Below are positions 31,413 through 40,363 of a stretch of 64,000 nucleotides of DNA, in pieces. Both the position numbers and the translations under genes were made by a program. The notes under the pieces were generated by a model. The model was given only the letters and a program-made list of their open reading frames with translations, did not search any database and was not told where the DNA came from. This stretch comes from Comamonadaceae bacterium. GTDB taxonomy: Bacteria > Pseudomonadota > Gammaproteobacteria > Burkholderiales > Burkholderiaceae_C. The first letter of the stretch is position 1. Each line of letters starts with the position of its first letter. The DNA lies in contig JAIXOM010000038.1 in NCBI GenBank assembly GCA_027486755.1, positions 27,964-91,963 on the forward strand, given 5' to 3'.

Positions 31413-32699
31413 TCAGGCCTTGAGCGCCCGGTGGCCGATGTCGCGACGCCACTGGGCTCCGTCAAAGCCGATCTGGTCAATCACCGAATAAACGCGCTGC
31501 TGCGCCAAGCGAACCGTATCGCCCAGCGCGGTGACGCACAGCACCCGGCCGCCCGATGTCACGGTTTGCCCAGCCTGCTCCCGGGTTCCTGCATGAAAAA
31601 CCATGCAATCGCTGTCTGCCTCTGGCGCAGGCAGGCCGTGGACCACATCGTCCTTGCGCGGATGCATCGGGTACCCGTGCGCGGCCATGACCACACCCAG
31701 GGCTGGCCTGCGGTCCCACTCCAACTCCACCTGATCGAGCGTGCCCGAGGTGGCCGCCAGCATCACCTCCAGCAAGTCCGACTTCAGGCGCATCATGATC
31801 GGCTGCGTCTCCGGGTCTCCCATGCGGCAGTTAAATTCCAGCGTCTTGGGATGCCCCTGGGCATCGATCATCAGACCCGCATAAAGAAAACCGGTGTAAA
31901 CGATGCCGTCTTTTTGCATGCCGCGGATGGTCGGCAAAATGATCTCGCGCATGGCGCGCGCATGCACATCGGGGGTCACCACCGGCGCCGGCGAATAAGC
32001 ACCCATCCCCCCGGTGTTCGGGCCTTGATCGCCATCGAGAAGGCGCTTGTGGTCCTGGCTGGTGGCCAGCGGCAATACATTCTGGCCATCGCACATGACG
32101 ATGAAGCTAGCCTCCTCGCCCACCAGGAACTGCTCAATCACCACCCGGGCACCGCCCGCGTTATGGCTTACGCCCAAGGTCTTGTCCAGCAGCATGAAGT
32201 CCACCGCCTCATGAGCCTCCTGCAGGCTCATGGCAACAACCACTCCCTTGCCGGCGGCCAATCCGTCGGCCTTGACCACGATGGGCGCGCCCTGGCTGTC
32301 GATGCAAGCATGGGCGGCCGCCGGATCGGAAAACGTCTCGTACTCGGCGGTGGGGATGCCGTGGCGCTTCATGAAGGCCTTGGAAAAGGCCTTCGAACTC
32401 TCGAGCTGCGCCGCCGCCTGGGTGGGACCGAAGACCCGCAGGCCGTGGGCCCGAAAATCATCGACGATGCCAGCGGCCAGCGGCTGCTCCGGGCCGACCA
32501 CCGTCAGGCCGATCTTGTTATCCAGCGCCCATTGCCGCAGCCTTGGCACATCGCTGATCGGCACATTGTGCAAGCGGCCATCAAGCGCCGTGCCGCCATT
32601 GCCAGGGGCTACATACACCACCTGCACTTTCGGCGATTGCGCCAGCTTCCAGGCCAGGGCATGCTCGCGACCGCCGCCCCCTGCGACTAAAACCTTCAT
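31413..32699 (-). CDS. purD: Phosphoribosylamine-glycine ligase
   Basis: The 428-residue ATP-grasp enzyme performs the second step of purine synthesis. It begins MKVLVAGGGGREHALAWKLA. Further signatures are VVGPEQPLAAGIVDDF, IVVKADGLAAGKGVVVA and the C-terminal-half FNCRMGDPETQPI. The start ATG 32697-32699 follows AAGGA by 6 nt; the open frame continues eight codons upstream but without a family match. It lies 20 bp after yebC. Confidence 0.97.
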   Translation of the reverse strand: MKVLVAGGGGREHALAWKLAQSPKVQVVYVAPGNGGTALDGRLHNVPISDVPRLRQWALDNKIGLTVVGPEQPLAAGIVDDFRAHGLRVFGPTQAAAQLESSKAFSKAFMKRHGIPTAEYETFSDPAAAHACIDSQGAPIVVKADGLAAGKGVVVAMSLQEAHEAVDFMLLDKTLGVSHNAGGARVVIEQFLVGEEASFIVMCDGQNVLPLATSQDHKRLLDGDQGPNTGGMGAYSPAPVVTPDVHARAMREIILPTIRGMQKDGIVYTGFLYAGLMIDAQGHPKTLEFNCRMGDPETQPIMMRLKSDLLEVMLAATSGTLDQVELEWDRRPALGVVMAAHGYPMHPRKDDVVHGLPAPEADSDCMVFHAGTREQAGQTVTSGGRVLCVTALGDTVRLAQQRVYSVIDQIGFDGAQWRRDIGHRALKA

Positions 32700-32719
32700 C
32701 CGATTTCCTTCTGAGCCAC

Positions 32720-33445
32720 TCAAAGGCTGAGTTCAGCATTGTGATAGACCGCCTGGGTGTCATCCAGATCTTCCAGAACGTCGAGCAACTTTTGCATCTT
32801 CTGAGCGTTCTCGCCACCCAATTCAATGCTGTTGTCAGCACGCATCGTGACCTCTGCCAACTCCGGCTGCAGGCCAGCGGCTTCCAAGGCCTGCTTGACC
32901 GCCTCAAAATCGGGCGCAGGGCACAGCACTTCGATCGCGCCGTCGACGTCGCTGATCACATCCTCGGCGCCGGCCTCCAGCGCTACTTCCATCACCCGGT
33001 CCTCGCTGACACCCGGTGCAAAGATGAACTGCCCACAGTGCCTGAATTGGAAGGCCACCGAGCCTTCGGTACCCATGTTGCCGCCGTATTTCGAAAAAGC
33101 GTGACGGACCTCGGCCACCGTGCGGACCCGGTTGTCGGTCATGCAGTCGACCATGATGGCCGCACCGCCGATGCCGTAACCCTCGTAACGAATTTCCTCG
33201 TAGTTGACGCCCTCCAGATTGCCGGTGGCCTTGTCAACATTGCGCTTGATGTTGTCGGCTGGCATATTGGCCGCCTTGGCCTTGTCGATGGCCAGGCGCA
33301 GGCGCGGATTCATGTTGATATCGCCGCCGCCCGAGCGGGCCGCGACGATGATTTCACGGGTGATCCGGGTCCAGATCTTGCCGCGTTTTTCGTCCTGACG
33401 ACCCTTGCGGTGCTGGATATTCGCCCATTTGCTGTGTCCGGCCAC
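32720..33445 (-). CDS. YebC/PmpR-family DNA-binding regulator / translation factor
   Basis: The 241-residue protein begins [20 protein letters not shown], the near-invariant YebC start. Other conserved stretches are [40 protein letters not shown] and [18 protein letters not shown]. Members are cytosolic; some act as transcription regulators, others help ribosomes over difficult proline motifs. The role of this copy is not shown by sequence. It heads the minus-strand block that continues with purD. Confidence 0.95.
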   Translation of the reverse strand: MAGHSKWANIQHRKGRQDEKRGKIWTRITREIIVAARSGGGDINMNPRLRLAIDKAKAANMPADNIKRNVDKATGNLEGVNYEEIRYEGYGIGGAAIMVDCMTDNRVRTVAEVRHAFSKYGGNMGTEGSVAFQFRHCGQFIFAPGVSEDRVMEVALEAGAEDVISDVDGAIEVLCPAPDFEAVKQALEAAGLQPELAEVTMRADNSIELGGENAQKMQKLLDVLEDLDDTQAVYHNAELSL

Positions 33446-33526
33446 TGAGAAACCTCTTGATTTTGAATTAACCTTAGGTGAGCATTTTACTTTTCACTCC
33501 GACCGCCCCCGAAAAGGGACCCCACC

Positions 33527-35041
33527 ATGGCCGAACCGCTGCTGATTGCCAAGAACGAACAAGCTCAATGCCTGCTGCTGCCTGAGTTGGCCAACCGCCA
33601 CGGTTTGATCACCGGCGCCACTGGCACAGGCAAGACGGTCACCCTGCAGACCCTGGCCGAACAGTTCTCGCGCCTGGGGGTGGCCGTGTTCATGGCTGAC
33701 GTCAAGGGCGACCTGACCGGCATCAGTCAGCCCGGCAAGCCCTCGGACAAGCTCAAGGCCGTGCTGGCCGAGCGCGGCATGAGTCCGCCCACGCCCCAAG
33801 CCTGCCCCACCCAATTGTGGGACGTCTTTGGAGAACAAGGCCATCCGGTGCGGGCCACCATCTCGGACATGGGACCGCTGCTGCTGGGCCGCATGCTGGG
33901 CCTCAACGAAACCCAGGCCGGCGTTCTGAACCTGGTGTTCAAGATCGCTGACGACCAGGGCCTGTTGCTGCTCGACCTCAAAGACCTGCGGGCCATGCTC
34001 CAGCATGTGGGCGACAACGCCAAGGACTACACCACCAGCTACGGCAATATCAGCACGGCCAGTGTGGGCGCGATTGCGCGTGGACTGCTTCAATTGGAAA
34101 GCCAGGGGGGCACGCAGTTCTTTGGTGAGCCCATGCTCAACATTGACGACTTTATGCAGACCGATGGCCAGGGCCACGGCGTGGTCAATGTGCTGGCAGC
34201 CGACAAGCTACTCAACTCGCCGCGCCTGTACGCCACCTTCCTGCTGTGGATGCTCTCGGAAGTGTTTGAGCGCCTGCCCGAGGTGGGCGACCTGGAAAAA
34301 CCCAAGCTGGTTTTCTTCTTTGACGAGGCGCACCTGCTGTTCAACGAAGCGCCCAAGGTGCTGGTCGAGCGCATCGAGTTGGTGGTGCGCCTGGTGCGCT
34401 CCAAAGGCGTGGGCGTGTACTTTGTGACGCAAAACCCCCTGGATATTCCCGACAGCGTGCTGGCCCAGCTGGGCAACCGGGTGCAGCATGCCCTGCGCGC
34501 CTTTACGCCGCGCGACCAGAAGGCGGTCAAAGCCACCGCCCAGACCATGCGCGCCAAGCCGGGCCTGGACATCGAGCAGGCCATAGGCGAGTTGGGCGTG
34601 GGCGAAGCCCTGGTCAGCCTGCTCGACGGCAAGGGCCGCCCCAGCCCGACCGAACGCGCCTATGTGATGCCGCCGGCCAGCCAGCTCGGCCCGATTTCCG
34701 CCGAGCAACGGCAGGAACTGCTGCGCAGCTCATTGGTGGCCGGCACCTATGAGCAGACGGTGGACAGGGAGTCGGCCTATGAAAAGCTGGCAGCGGCAGC
34801 TCCAGTCGGTACGCAGACCGGACCAGCCGCGGCTGGCCCAGGCCCCTCGGGATCGGTAGCGGGAACGGTGATGGGGGGGCTGAGCGATGTGCTGTTCGGC
34901 TCCACCGGCCCCCGCGGCGGCCGCAATGACGGTATGGCCCAAACCCTGATCAAGTCGGCGGTGCGCACCATAGGCAGTTCTGTGGGTCGGGAGATCGTTC
35001 GGGGTGTGCTTGGCGGCTTGTTAGGCGGCCGCAGGCGATAG
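33527..35041 (+). CDS. HerA/YjgR-type ATPase (DUF853)
   Basis: The 504-residue protein has a Walker A motif ([18 protein letters not shown], about residues 30-47), a Walker [16 protein letters not shown] (about 260), and the sensor stretch [35 protein letters not shown] (35 residues, about 295-330). These define the HerA-like helicase family YjgR. The C terminus is Gly/Ala-rich with GGRRR at the end. Its function is not established in the family. It is a single gene divergent from yebC, 81 bp away, and followed by 129 bp without a gene. Confidence 0.9.
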   Translation: MAEPLLIAKNEQAQCLLLPELANRHGLITGATGTGKTVTLQTLAEQFSRLGVAVFMADVKGDLTGISQPGKPSDKLKAVLAERGMSPPTPQACPTQLWDVFGEQGHPVRATISDMGPLLLGRMLGLNETQAGVLNLVFKIADDQGLLLLDLKDLRAMLQHVGDNAKDYTTSYGNISTASVGAIARGLLQLESQGGTQFFGEPMLNIDDFMQTDGQGHGVVNVLAADKLLNSPRLYATFLLWMLSEVFERLPEVGDLEKPKLVFFFDEAHLLFNEAPKVLVERIELVVRLVRSKGVGVYFVTQNPLDIPDSVLAQLGNRVQHALRAFTPRDQKAVKATAQTMRAKPGLDIEQAIGELGVGEALVSLLDGKGRPSPTERAYVMPPASQLGPISAEQRQELLRSSLVAGTYEQTVDRESAYEKLAAAAPVGTQTGPAAAGPGPSGSVAGTVMGGLSDVLFGSTGPRGGRNDGMAQTLIKSAVRTIGSSVGREIVRGVLGGLLGGRRR

Positions 35042-35170
35042 AAGCCGAGCCGCGGGCGCTAGAGTCGAGGCGCGGGGACGCAGACGGCCAGCCCGCCTGG
35101 CCCAAACCCAGCCGCGAGAGGATCGGCCGGTGGGCGACAATCAAGCCCTGCCCTGCCCCAGCCCCGCGCC

Positions 35171-36175
35171 ATGTCCGAGTTCCTGACCGCCGCCCTCTAC
35201 AAATTTGTCGACCTACCCGACTTCAGCGAGCTGCGTGATCGGCTGTTTGACTTCTGCCAGCCCCGCCAAATCAAGGGCACCTTGCTGCTGGCCCACGAGG
35301 GCATCAACGGCACGGTGGCCGGGCCCGAGGACTCGGTACGCCAACTGCTCGCCCTGCTGCGCAGCGACCCCAGATTGGCCCATCTGGAGCACAAGGAATC
35401 CTGGAGCCAGCATGAGCCTTTCTATCGCCTCAAGGTCAAGCTGAGAAAAGAGATCGTTACCCTGGGCGTCGAGGGCATAGACCCCAATCGCATGGCGGGC
35501 CGATACGTCAAGCCCGAGCAATGGAACGAACTGATCGCCCAGCCCGAGGTGGTGCTGATCGACACCCGCAACGACTACGAGTTCCAGGTTGGCACCTTTA
35601 CCGGCGCGGTCAACCCCCAGACCCAAAGCTTTTCCCAGTTGCCGCAGTGGGTGGAAGCACAAATGCAGCCCGGTGGCCTGCTGGCTGAGAAAGACGGCAA
35701 AAAGCCCAAAGTCGCCATGTTTTGCACCGGCGGCATCCGCTGCGAAAAATCCACCGCCTTCATGCGCACCCGTGGCTTTGAGGAGGTGTTTCACCTCGAA
35801 GGCGGCATCCTCAAATACCTAGAGCAGGTACCTCAGAGCGACAGCACCTGGCAGGGCGAGTGCTTCGTCTTTGACGAGCGGGTCGCTGTCGGCCATGACC
35901 TCAAGCCAGGGCACTTTGAGCTGTGCCGCTCCTGTCGACACCCCTTGAGCGCGCAGGATAAAGCCTCTGCCCTGTATGAAGCCGGCGTGAGCTGCCCTCG
36001 CTGCCACGACAGCCTGAGCGCCGAGCAAAGGCGCAGCTTTGCGGAACGCCAGCGCCAAATCGCGCTGGCCCGCGCCAGGAACGAGCGGCATATTGGCGTA
36101 CCGCGAGGTCGCAAAGTGATCCCGCCTGACGCTGCCAGCCCTCAGGCCGAAGCCTCAGAGCCCCCGGCAACCTAG
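35171..36175 (+). CDS. trhO: tRNA uridine(34) hydroxylase TrhO (rhodanese-like, YceA)
   Basis: The 334-residue protein has an N-terminal ferredoxin-like part (GTLLLAHEGINGTVAG), a central rhodanese domain with the active cysteine in MFCTGGIRCEKSTAFM, and a C-terminal zinc-type region with CRSCRHPLS and CPRCHDSLS. TrhO hydroxylates U34 of certain tRNAs with O2, a step towards cmo5U/mo5U. The start ATG 35171 has no strong ribosome site. The C-terminal 30 residues are poorly conserved Pro/Ala-rich sequence. Confidence 0.92.
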   Translation: MSEFLTAALYKFVDLPDFSELRDRLFDFCQPRQIKGTLLLAHEGINGTVAGPEDSVRQLLALLRSDPRLAHLEHKESWSQHEPFYRLKVKLRKEIVTLGVEGIDPNRMAGRYVKPEQWNELIAQPEVVLIDTRNDYEFQVGTFTGAVNPQTQSFSQLPQWVEAQMQPGGLLAEKDGKKPKVAMFCTGGIRCEKSTAFMRTRGFEEVFHLEGGILKYLEQVPQSDSTWQGECFVFDERVAVGHDLKPGHFELCRSCRHPLSAQDKASALYEAGVSCPRCHDSLSAEQRRSFAERQRQIALARARNERHIGVPRGRKVIPPDAASPQAEASEPPAT

Positions 36176-36236
36176 CGCCAGGTAGGTCCGGGGTTTTGCC
36201 ACGAGCGTGGTGTAAAGAGCACACGGCGGCGCGCGG

Positions 36237-36842
36237 TCACACGGGCAGGTGACGGCGCGCCAGTTGTTGTAGCGCGGCATCGTCCAGGTTGGCTTTGGAG
36301 GCGAGCATCCACAAGTCGAATTGCTCGGGCCGGACCTGCCCCACGCAGCGCGCAAATCCACAGGCCTGAAGCGTAGCGGCCAGCACCTCGAGCGTGAAGC
36401 CGCAGTGATGGGCCATGTACAAATTGCCCGCCGCCATGGCCGGTCGGAGGCCGTACAAAATGTCGATGGCTGCGATTGGGCCGGCACCTGAGGTGTAAAG
36501 AGGCGAAGCCAGTTCACCGCGTGCCACGCGGGCACAGACTGATTGCAGATCGGGGCAGGTGATCAGCAGCATTCCATCGGCCTTGAGCACGCGAACAAAT
36601 TCGGCCAAAGCCATTGGCACCTCATGCGGGTACAGGTGCTCAATGTTGTGACTCGACACGATGGCATCAACCGAGCCCGAGGCGACGGTGGCCATGTCTG
36701 TCATTGTCCCGAGCACATCGGGATCCAAGCCCGGGTCGATGTCCATACGCACCTCGCGCCAGTCGGCCAGGCCGGTAAACCCATGCCCGCGCCCCTTGGG
36801 GCCACAGCCTACATTGAGCACCACTCTTGGCTCTGTCCTCAT
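36237..36842 (-). CDS. Class I SAM-dependent methyltransferase
   Basis: The 201-residue protein has SAM-binding motif I VVLNVGCGPKGRGHG, an acidic motif RMDIDPGLDPDV, and HNIEHLYPHEVPMALAEFVRVLKADGMLLITCPD, typical of methyltransferase family 11. The substrate is unknown. It is the last gene of a four-gene minus-strand cluster, 14 bp after the acyl-CoA ligase. A tailoring or small-molecule role with the ligase and amidohydrolase is possible, but the link may be only positional. Confidence 0.82.
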   Translation of the reverse strand: MRTEPRVVLNVGCGPKGRGHGFTGLADWREVRMDIDPGLDPDVLGTMTDMATVASGSVDAIVSSHNIEHLYPHEVPMALAEFVRVLKADGMLLITCPDLQSVCARVARGELASPLYTSGAGPIAAIDILYGLRPAMAAGNLYMAHHCGFTLEVLAATLQACGFARCVGQVRPEQFDLWMLASKANLDDAALQQLARRHLPV

Positions 36843-36856
36843 GCATCACCTTTTTA

Positions 36857-38347
36857 TCAGACTCGAAACAGACGATCAGCGGCGAGCTTGGGCAGATCAG
36901 CCTTGAGTGCTGACTTGATCACCTTGCCCGAGGAATTGAGCGGCAGTGCCTCAAGCAGTGCAAACTGGCGCGGCACTTTGTAGGGCGCCAGGTGTTGCTC
37001 GCACCACAGGCGCAATCTCTGGGCAGAGACCGTACCCGACAACACCACGCAAGCCAGCAACTCCTCGCCAGTCTCCGGATGAGGCATGCCCAGCACCGCC
37101 GCATCGCGAACCTCGGGATGGCTGCGCAAAACGGTTTCCACCTCTTCCGGGTAGATGTTCACCCCGCTGCGAATGATCATGTCCTTGGCACGGCCGGCGA
37201 GCGTCAAAAAGCCTTGCTCATCGAGTTGCGCCAGATCGCCAGGGTAGAACCAGCCCTCGTGGAAAGACTCGGTCGATGCCTCGTCGTCCCGATAAAAACC
37301 GCTGGCACACCCTGGGCTGCGGTAACGCAAGCGACCCACCTGGCCCGCTGGCAAGGGCCTGTGCTCGGCATCGACCACCTGTACCTGCACGGCGTAGACA
37401 GCGCGACCGACAGAATCGGGGTGCTCATCAATATCTGGCGCGGTCAGCAGCGTCACGCCGCCGCCCTCGGTGGATGCGTAGTACTCGCAAAAATGCGGGT
37501 TCAGTCGATGCCGGATGGCCAACCGCTCCTGGGCATTGAGCGGGGCGCCGCTGGAAAACAGCAGGCGCAAGGCTTTGAGCGGCGCCGCATCGGCCTGCTC
37601 AGCCAGCAGGCGGCGCAATTGGGTCGGCACCAGAAACAAGGTGCTGACCTGCTCACGCTCAAGCACAGTCAGTAAATCCGGTGATTCCCAGGGCGGCGGC
37701 GTCAGCACCACCTTGCCACCGAGGTAGAGGGTAGACCAGACAAAGGTGCGGCCGCCTCCGAAATACAGCGGGGTAGCGCAGGCAAAGCAATCGCTGTCTA
37801 CAAAGCCCAGGTTCACCCAGTGGGTGCGAAAGCGGGCCAGAAAATGATCATGGGTGATCCGCGGCCCTTTGGGCCTGCCGGTGGTGCCTGAAGAGAGGGA
37901 CACCAGCAGCGGCGCGTCACCGCCCGGGGCAATGAAGGGGTCCGGGGCGGCGGCTTCAACAGCGCGCGCCCAAGCTGCATCGACCTCCACATTAGGCAAG
38001 CCGGCCACCGGCATGGCTGGCTCGATCAGCACCAGGGCGGCGCCGAAATGCAGCGCCACCCGCTCGCGCTCGCCGGCGGTCCAGCGGTGGTCCAGGGGCA
38101 GCATCACCGCTCCGATGCGCGCCAGCGCCAGCATGATGACGACGTGGTTGGCATGGTCAGCCAGTGCCACGCCAACCAGCGAGCCTGTGCTGATGCGCAG
38201 CGCACGCAGATGGCCTGCGGTGCGCGCAATGGCCGAGGCCAGTTGCGCATGACTGAGGCGCAACTGGCCGTCGATCAGCGCTGGGGCGTGCGGGCGTAGC
38301 CGCGCATGCTCGTCCTGCGCCTGGGCCAGGTTACGCTGCTCACTCAC
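36857..38347 (-). CDS. AMP-dependent acyl-CoA synthetase/ligase
   Basis: The 496-residue adenylating enzyme has the P-loop-like LVSLSSGTTGRPKGPRITHD, the motif YYASTEGGGVTLL, the hinge GWFYPGDLAQLDEQGFLTLAGRAKDMIIRSG (A8-type, about residues 375-405) and the catalytic lysine in LNSSGKVIKSAL near the C terminus. It activates a carboxylic acid as an acyl-CoA; the acid is not evident. Its start overlaps the stop of the amidohydrolase gene by 4 bp, so the two are translationally coupled. Confidence 0.9.
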   Translation of the reverse strand: MSEQRNLAQAQDEHARLRPHAPALIDGQLRLSHAQLASAIARTAGHLRALRISTGSLVGVALADHANHVVIMLALARIGAVMLPLDHRWTAGERERVALHFGAALVLIEPAMPVAGLPNVEVDAAWARAVEAAAPDPFIAPGGDAPLLVSLSSGTTGRPKGPRITHDHFLARFRTHWVNLGFVDSDCFACATPLYFGGGRTFVWSTLYLGGKVVLTPPPWESPDLLTVLEREQVSTLFLVPTQLRRLLAEQADAAPLKALRLLFSSGAPLNAQERLAIRHRLNPHFCEYYASTEGGGVTLLTAPDIDEHPDSVGRAVYAVQVQVVDAEHRPLPAGQVGRLRYRSPGCASGFYRDDEASTESFHEGWFYPGDLAQLDEQGFLTLAGRAKDMIIRSGVNIYPEEVETVLRSHPEVRDAAVLGMPHPETGEELLACVVLSGTVSAQRLRLWCEQHLAPYKVPRQFALLEALPLNSSGKVIKSALKADLPKLAADRLFRV

Positions 38348-39201
38348 AAACGATACAGGCGCAGCGCGTTGTCGCGCAAGACCTTGCGCCTGGCCTCGGG
38401 CTTGAGGGCAATGGCCTCAAAATCGGCGCGGGTGCGCTCAAAGTCAAGGACTGGGAAATCGGTGCCGAAAATCACCTTATCCTGCCCATAGCTGTTCATG
38501 TACTTAATGAAGGATTCGGGCCAGTAGGAAGGACGGTGCGCATCGGTGCCGATGTAGACATTGGCATGCTTCCAGGCCATGGCGATCATCTCGTCGGTCC
38601 AAGGAATGCCCACATGAATGCCCACCAGCTTGAGCTCGGGAAAGTCGCAGGCCACCGCATCAATGCAGATCGGACGGCCGACACTGCGCCGCGGATAGCT
38701 CGGGTCGTAGACCATGGACTGACCGACCTGCATCTGGATGGGAATGTCGAGTTCGACGCACTTGGCGTAAAAGGGGTAGTAACGTGCATGGTCAGGCGAG
38801 AGCTCGTACCAATGCGGGTAGGTGTGGGCCCCAATGAAGCCGTATTCGCGCACCGCGTGCTCAAGCGCGCGCACGCCGGTCATGCCCTCAGTCGGATCTA
38901 CACCGGCCAGCCCCGAAAAACGATCCGGATATTTTTGTACCGCGTCAGCCACCAGCTCATACGGCACGTGGTAGCAGGCCGGGTGGTGCTTAACACCAAC
39001 CCGGGCAGCGATCAAAAAGGAGCGCTCGATGCCAGCGGCGTCCATGCGGGCGAGCATGCCCTCCAAGCTGACGGCGTCAAAGGTTTCTTCCTTCACGCGC
39101 ATCTTGTTGACATAAAAGCGCCGACGGTCAGGCTGCAGGGCCAGCGCCTCGGCGGTCCGGATATTGACCACCGCGTCGATCGCCTTGATCTCGTGACTCA
39201 T
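38344..39201 (-). CDS. Amidohydrolase-family protein (amidohydrolase 2 type)
   Basis: The 285-residue TIM-barrel protein shows GIERSFLIAARVG, GLAGVDPTEGMTGV, GAHTYPHWYELSPD, LVGIHVGIPWTDEMIAMA and VIFGTDFPVLDFERT, consistent with the amidohydrolase 2 group that includes hydrolases and non-oxidative decarboxylases. An N-terminal HxH metal motif is not obvious (IDAVVNIRT instead), so metal use is uncertain. The start ATG 39199-39201 lies 1 bp after the Bug gene stop. It is clustered with an acyl-CoA ligase; the substrate is unknown. Confidence 0.82.
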   Translation of the reverse strand: MSHEIKAIDAVVNIRTAEALALQPDRRRFYVNKMRVKEETFDAVSLEGMLARMDAAGIERSFLIAARVGVKHHPACYHVPYELVADAVQKYPDRFSGLAGVDPTEGMTGVRALEHAVREYGFIGAHTYPHWYELSPDHARYYPFYAKCVELDIPIQMQVGQSMVYDPSYPRRSVGRPICIDAVACDFPELKLVGIHVGIPWTDEMIAMAWKHANVYIGTDAHRPSYWPESFIKYMNSYGQDKVIFGTDFPVLDFERTRADFEAIALKPEARRKVLRDNALRLYRL

Positions 39202-39202
39202 A

Positions 39203-40168
39203 TCAGTCCCAAGTTGCACCGGTCTTTTTCACAATACGTCCCCAGCGCTCATGCTCGGCCAGGGTGTAGAGTCGAATTTGCTCGAGCGAGGTGGGCGCCG
39301 GCTCGATATTGGCCTCGCGCAGGCGCTGCTGAACGTCGGGCGCATTGAGCGCACGCTGAATTTCACGGTTGAGGATTTCCAGCACATCGCGTGGCACCGC
39401 CGATGCCGAAAAGATGGTGAACCAGACGCTGATGTCAAAGTCCTTGTAGCCAGCTTCCATCATGGTGGGTACGTCAGGCAGCTGGGTAGCGCGCTTCGCC
39501 GTGGTCACCGCCAGGGCCCGCAGCTTGCCAGAGCGGACATGGGGCAGCACACCCGCGAGATTAGAGGTCATGACCGGGACCCGGCCGCCAATGACATCTT
39601 GCAGAGCTGGCACATCGCCCTTGTAGGGCACATGGGTCATGTTGATGCCAGCGGCGTCATTGAGCAACTCACCCGCCAGATGCAGCGATGTACCTTGGCC
39701 CGGCGAGGCATAGGCCAGGGGCTGCTTTTTGGCCAAGGCCACCAACTCGGCCATGTTGCGGGCGGGCACCTCGGCATTGACGACGATCACGTTGGGAATG
39801 ACGCCAATCATCGAAATCTGCGTCAGGTCCTTCAGGGCGTCGTAGGGCAGCTTTTTGGTCAGGTGCGGATTGATGGCGAAGCTGTTGGTCGCGGAAATGC
39901 CTATGGTGTAGCCGTCTGGGGGCGCCTTGGCCACCATTTCAACGCCGATATTGCCGCCAGCGCCGGGCTTGTTATCGACCAGCACCTGCTGCTTGAGGCT
40001 CTCGCCGACCTTGAGCGCGACCAGGCGAGCCATCATGTCGGTGGCCCCGCCGGCGGGATACGGCACGATCAGGCGTATTGGCTTGTTGGGAAAACCCTGA
40101 GCACTGGCCCAAGCGGGCAGCACAGCCAAGAACAGGGCCAGAAAAGGGGTGCTCCAAAAGCGGCTCAT
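39203..40168 (-). CDS. Bug/TctC-family tripartite tricarboxylate-type solute-binding protein
   Basis: The 321-residue protein has a signal peptide ending AWASAQG, then FPNKPIRLIVPYPAGGATDMMARLVA and NKPGAGGNIGVEMVAKAPPDGYT, the hallmark Bug N-terminal lobe. The ligand is usually a carboxylate, but cannot be read here. No TctA/TctB membrane partners are nearby, so it is one of the orphan Bug proteins common in Burkholderiales. The start ATG 40166-40168 follows AGGAC by 6 nt. It heads a run with the amidohydrolase, ligase and methyltransferase. Confidence 0.93.
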   Translation of the reverse strand: MSRFWSTPFLALFLAVLPAWASAQGFPNKPIRLIVPYPAGGATDMMARLVALKVGESLKQQVLVDNKPGAGGNIGVEMVAKAPPDGYTIGISATNSFAINPHLTKKLPYDALKDLTQISMIGVIPNVIVVNAEVPARNMAELVALAKKQPLAYASPGQGTSLHLAGELLNDAAGINMTHVPYKGDVPALQDVIGGRVPVMTSNLAGVLPHVRSGKLRALAVTTAKRATQLPDVPTMMEAGYKDFDISVWFTIFSASAVPRDVLEILNREIQRALNAPDVQQRLREANIEPAPTSLEQIRLYTLAEHERWGRIVKKTGATWD

Positions 40169-40299
40169 GACGTCGTCCTCTCAATGCAAAGAAACCTCAC
40201 TTAGCAAGCTCATCATAGCGCGCCCGAGGGTGCTGCGGCGCTTGCGCCAGCCTGCGGCGACCCAGGCCGATGAGACGGCCCGGCGAAACCAGCGTTCAA

Positions 40300-40341
40300 G
40301 AATAAAACAAGCCCGCCAAGCTGGTGGGCCTGGCGGGCTTG
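40300..40341 (-). terminator. Rho-independent terminator downstream of clpA
   Basis: CAAGCCCGCCA (40308-40318) and TGGCGGGCTTG (40331-40341) form a perfect 11-bp stem with a 12-nt loop. On the minus strand it is followed by TTTTATT. It lies 22 bp beyond the clpA stop. The remainder of 40169-40299 shows no gene and holds the Bug-gene promoter region. Confidence 0.85.
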
Positions 40342-40363
40342 CGGCAGACAGACAAGCCTAGGA

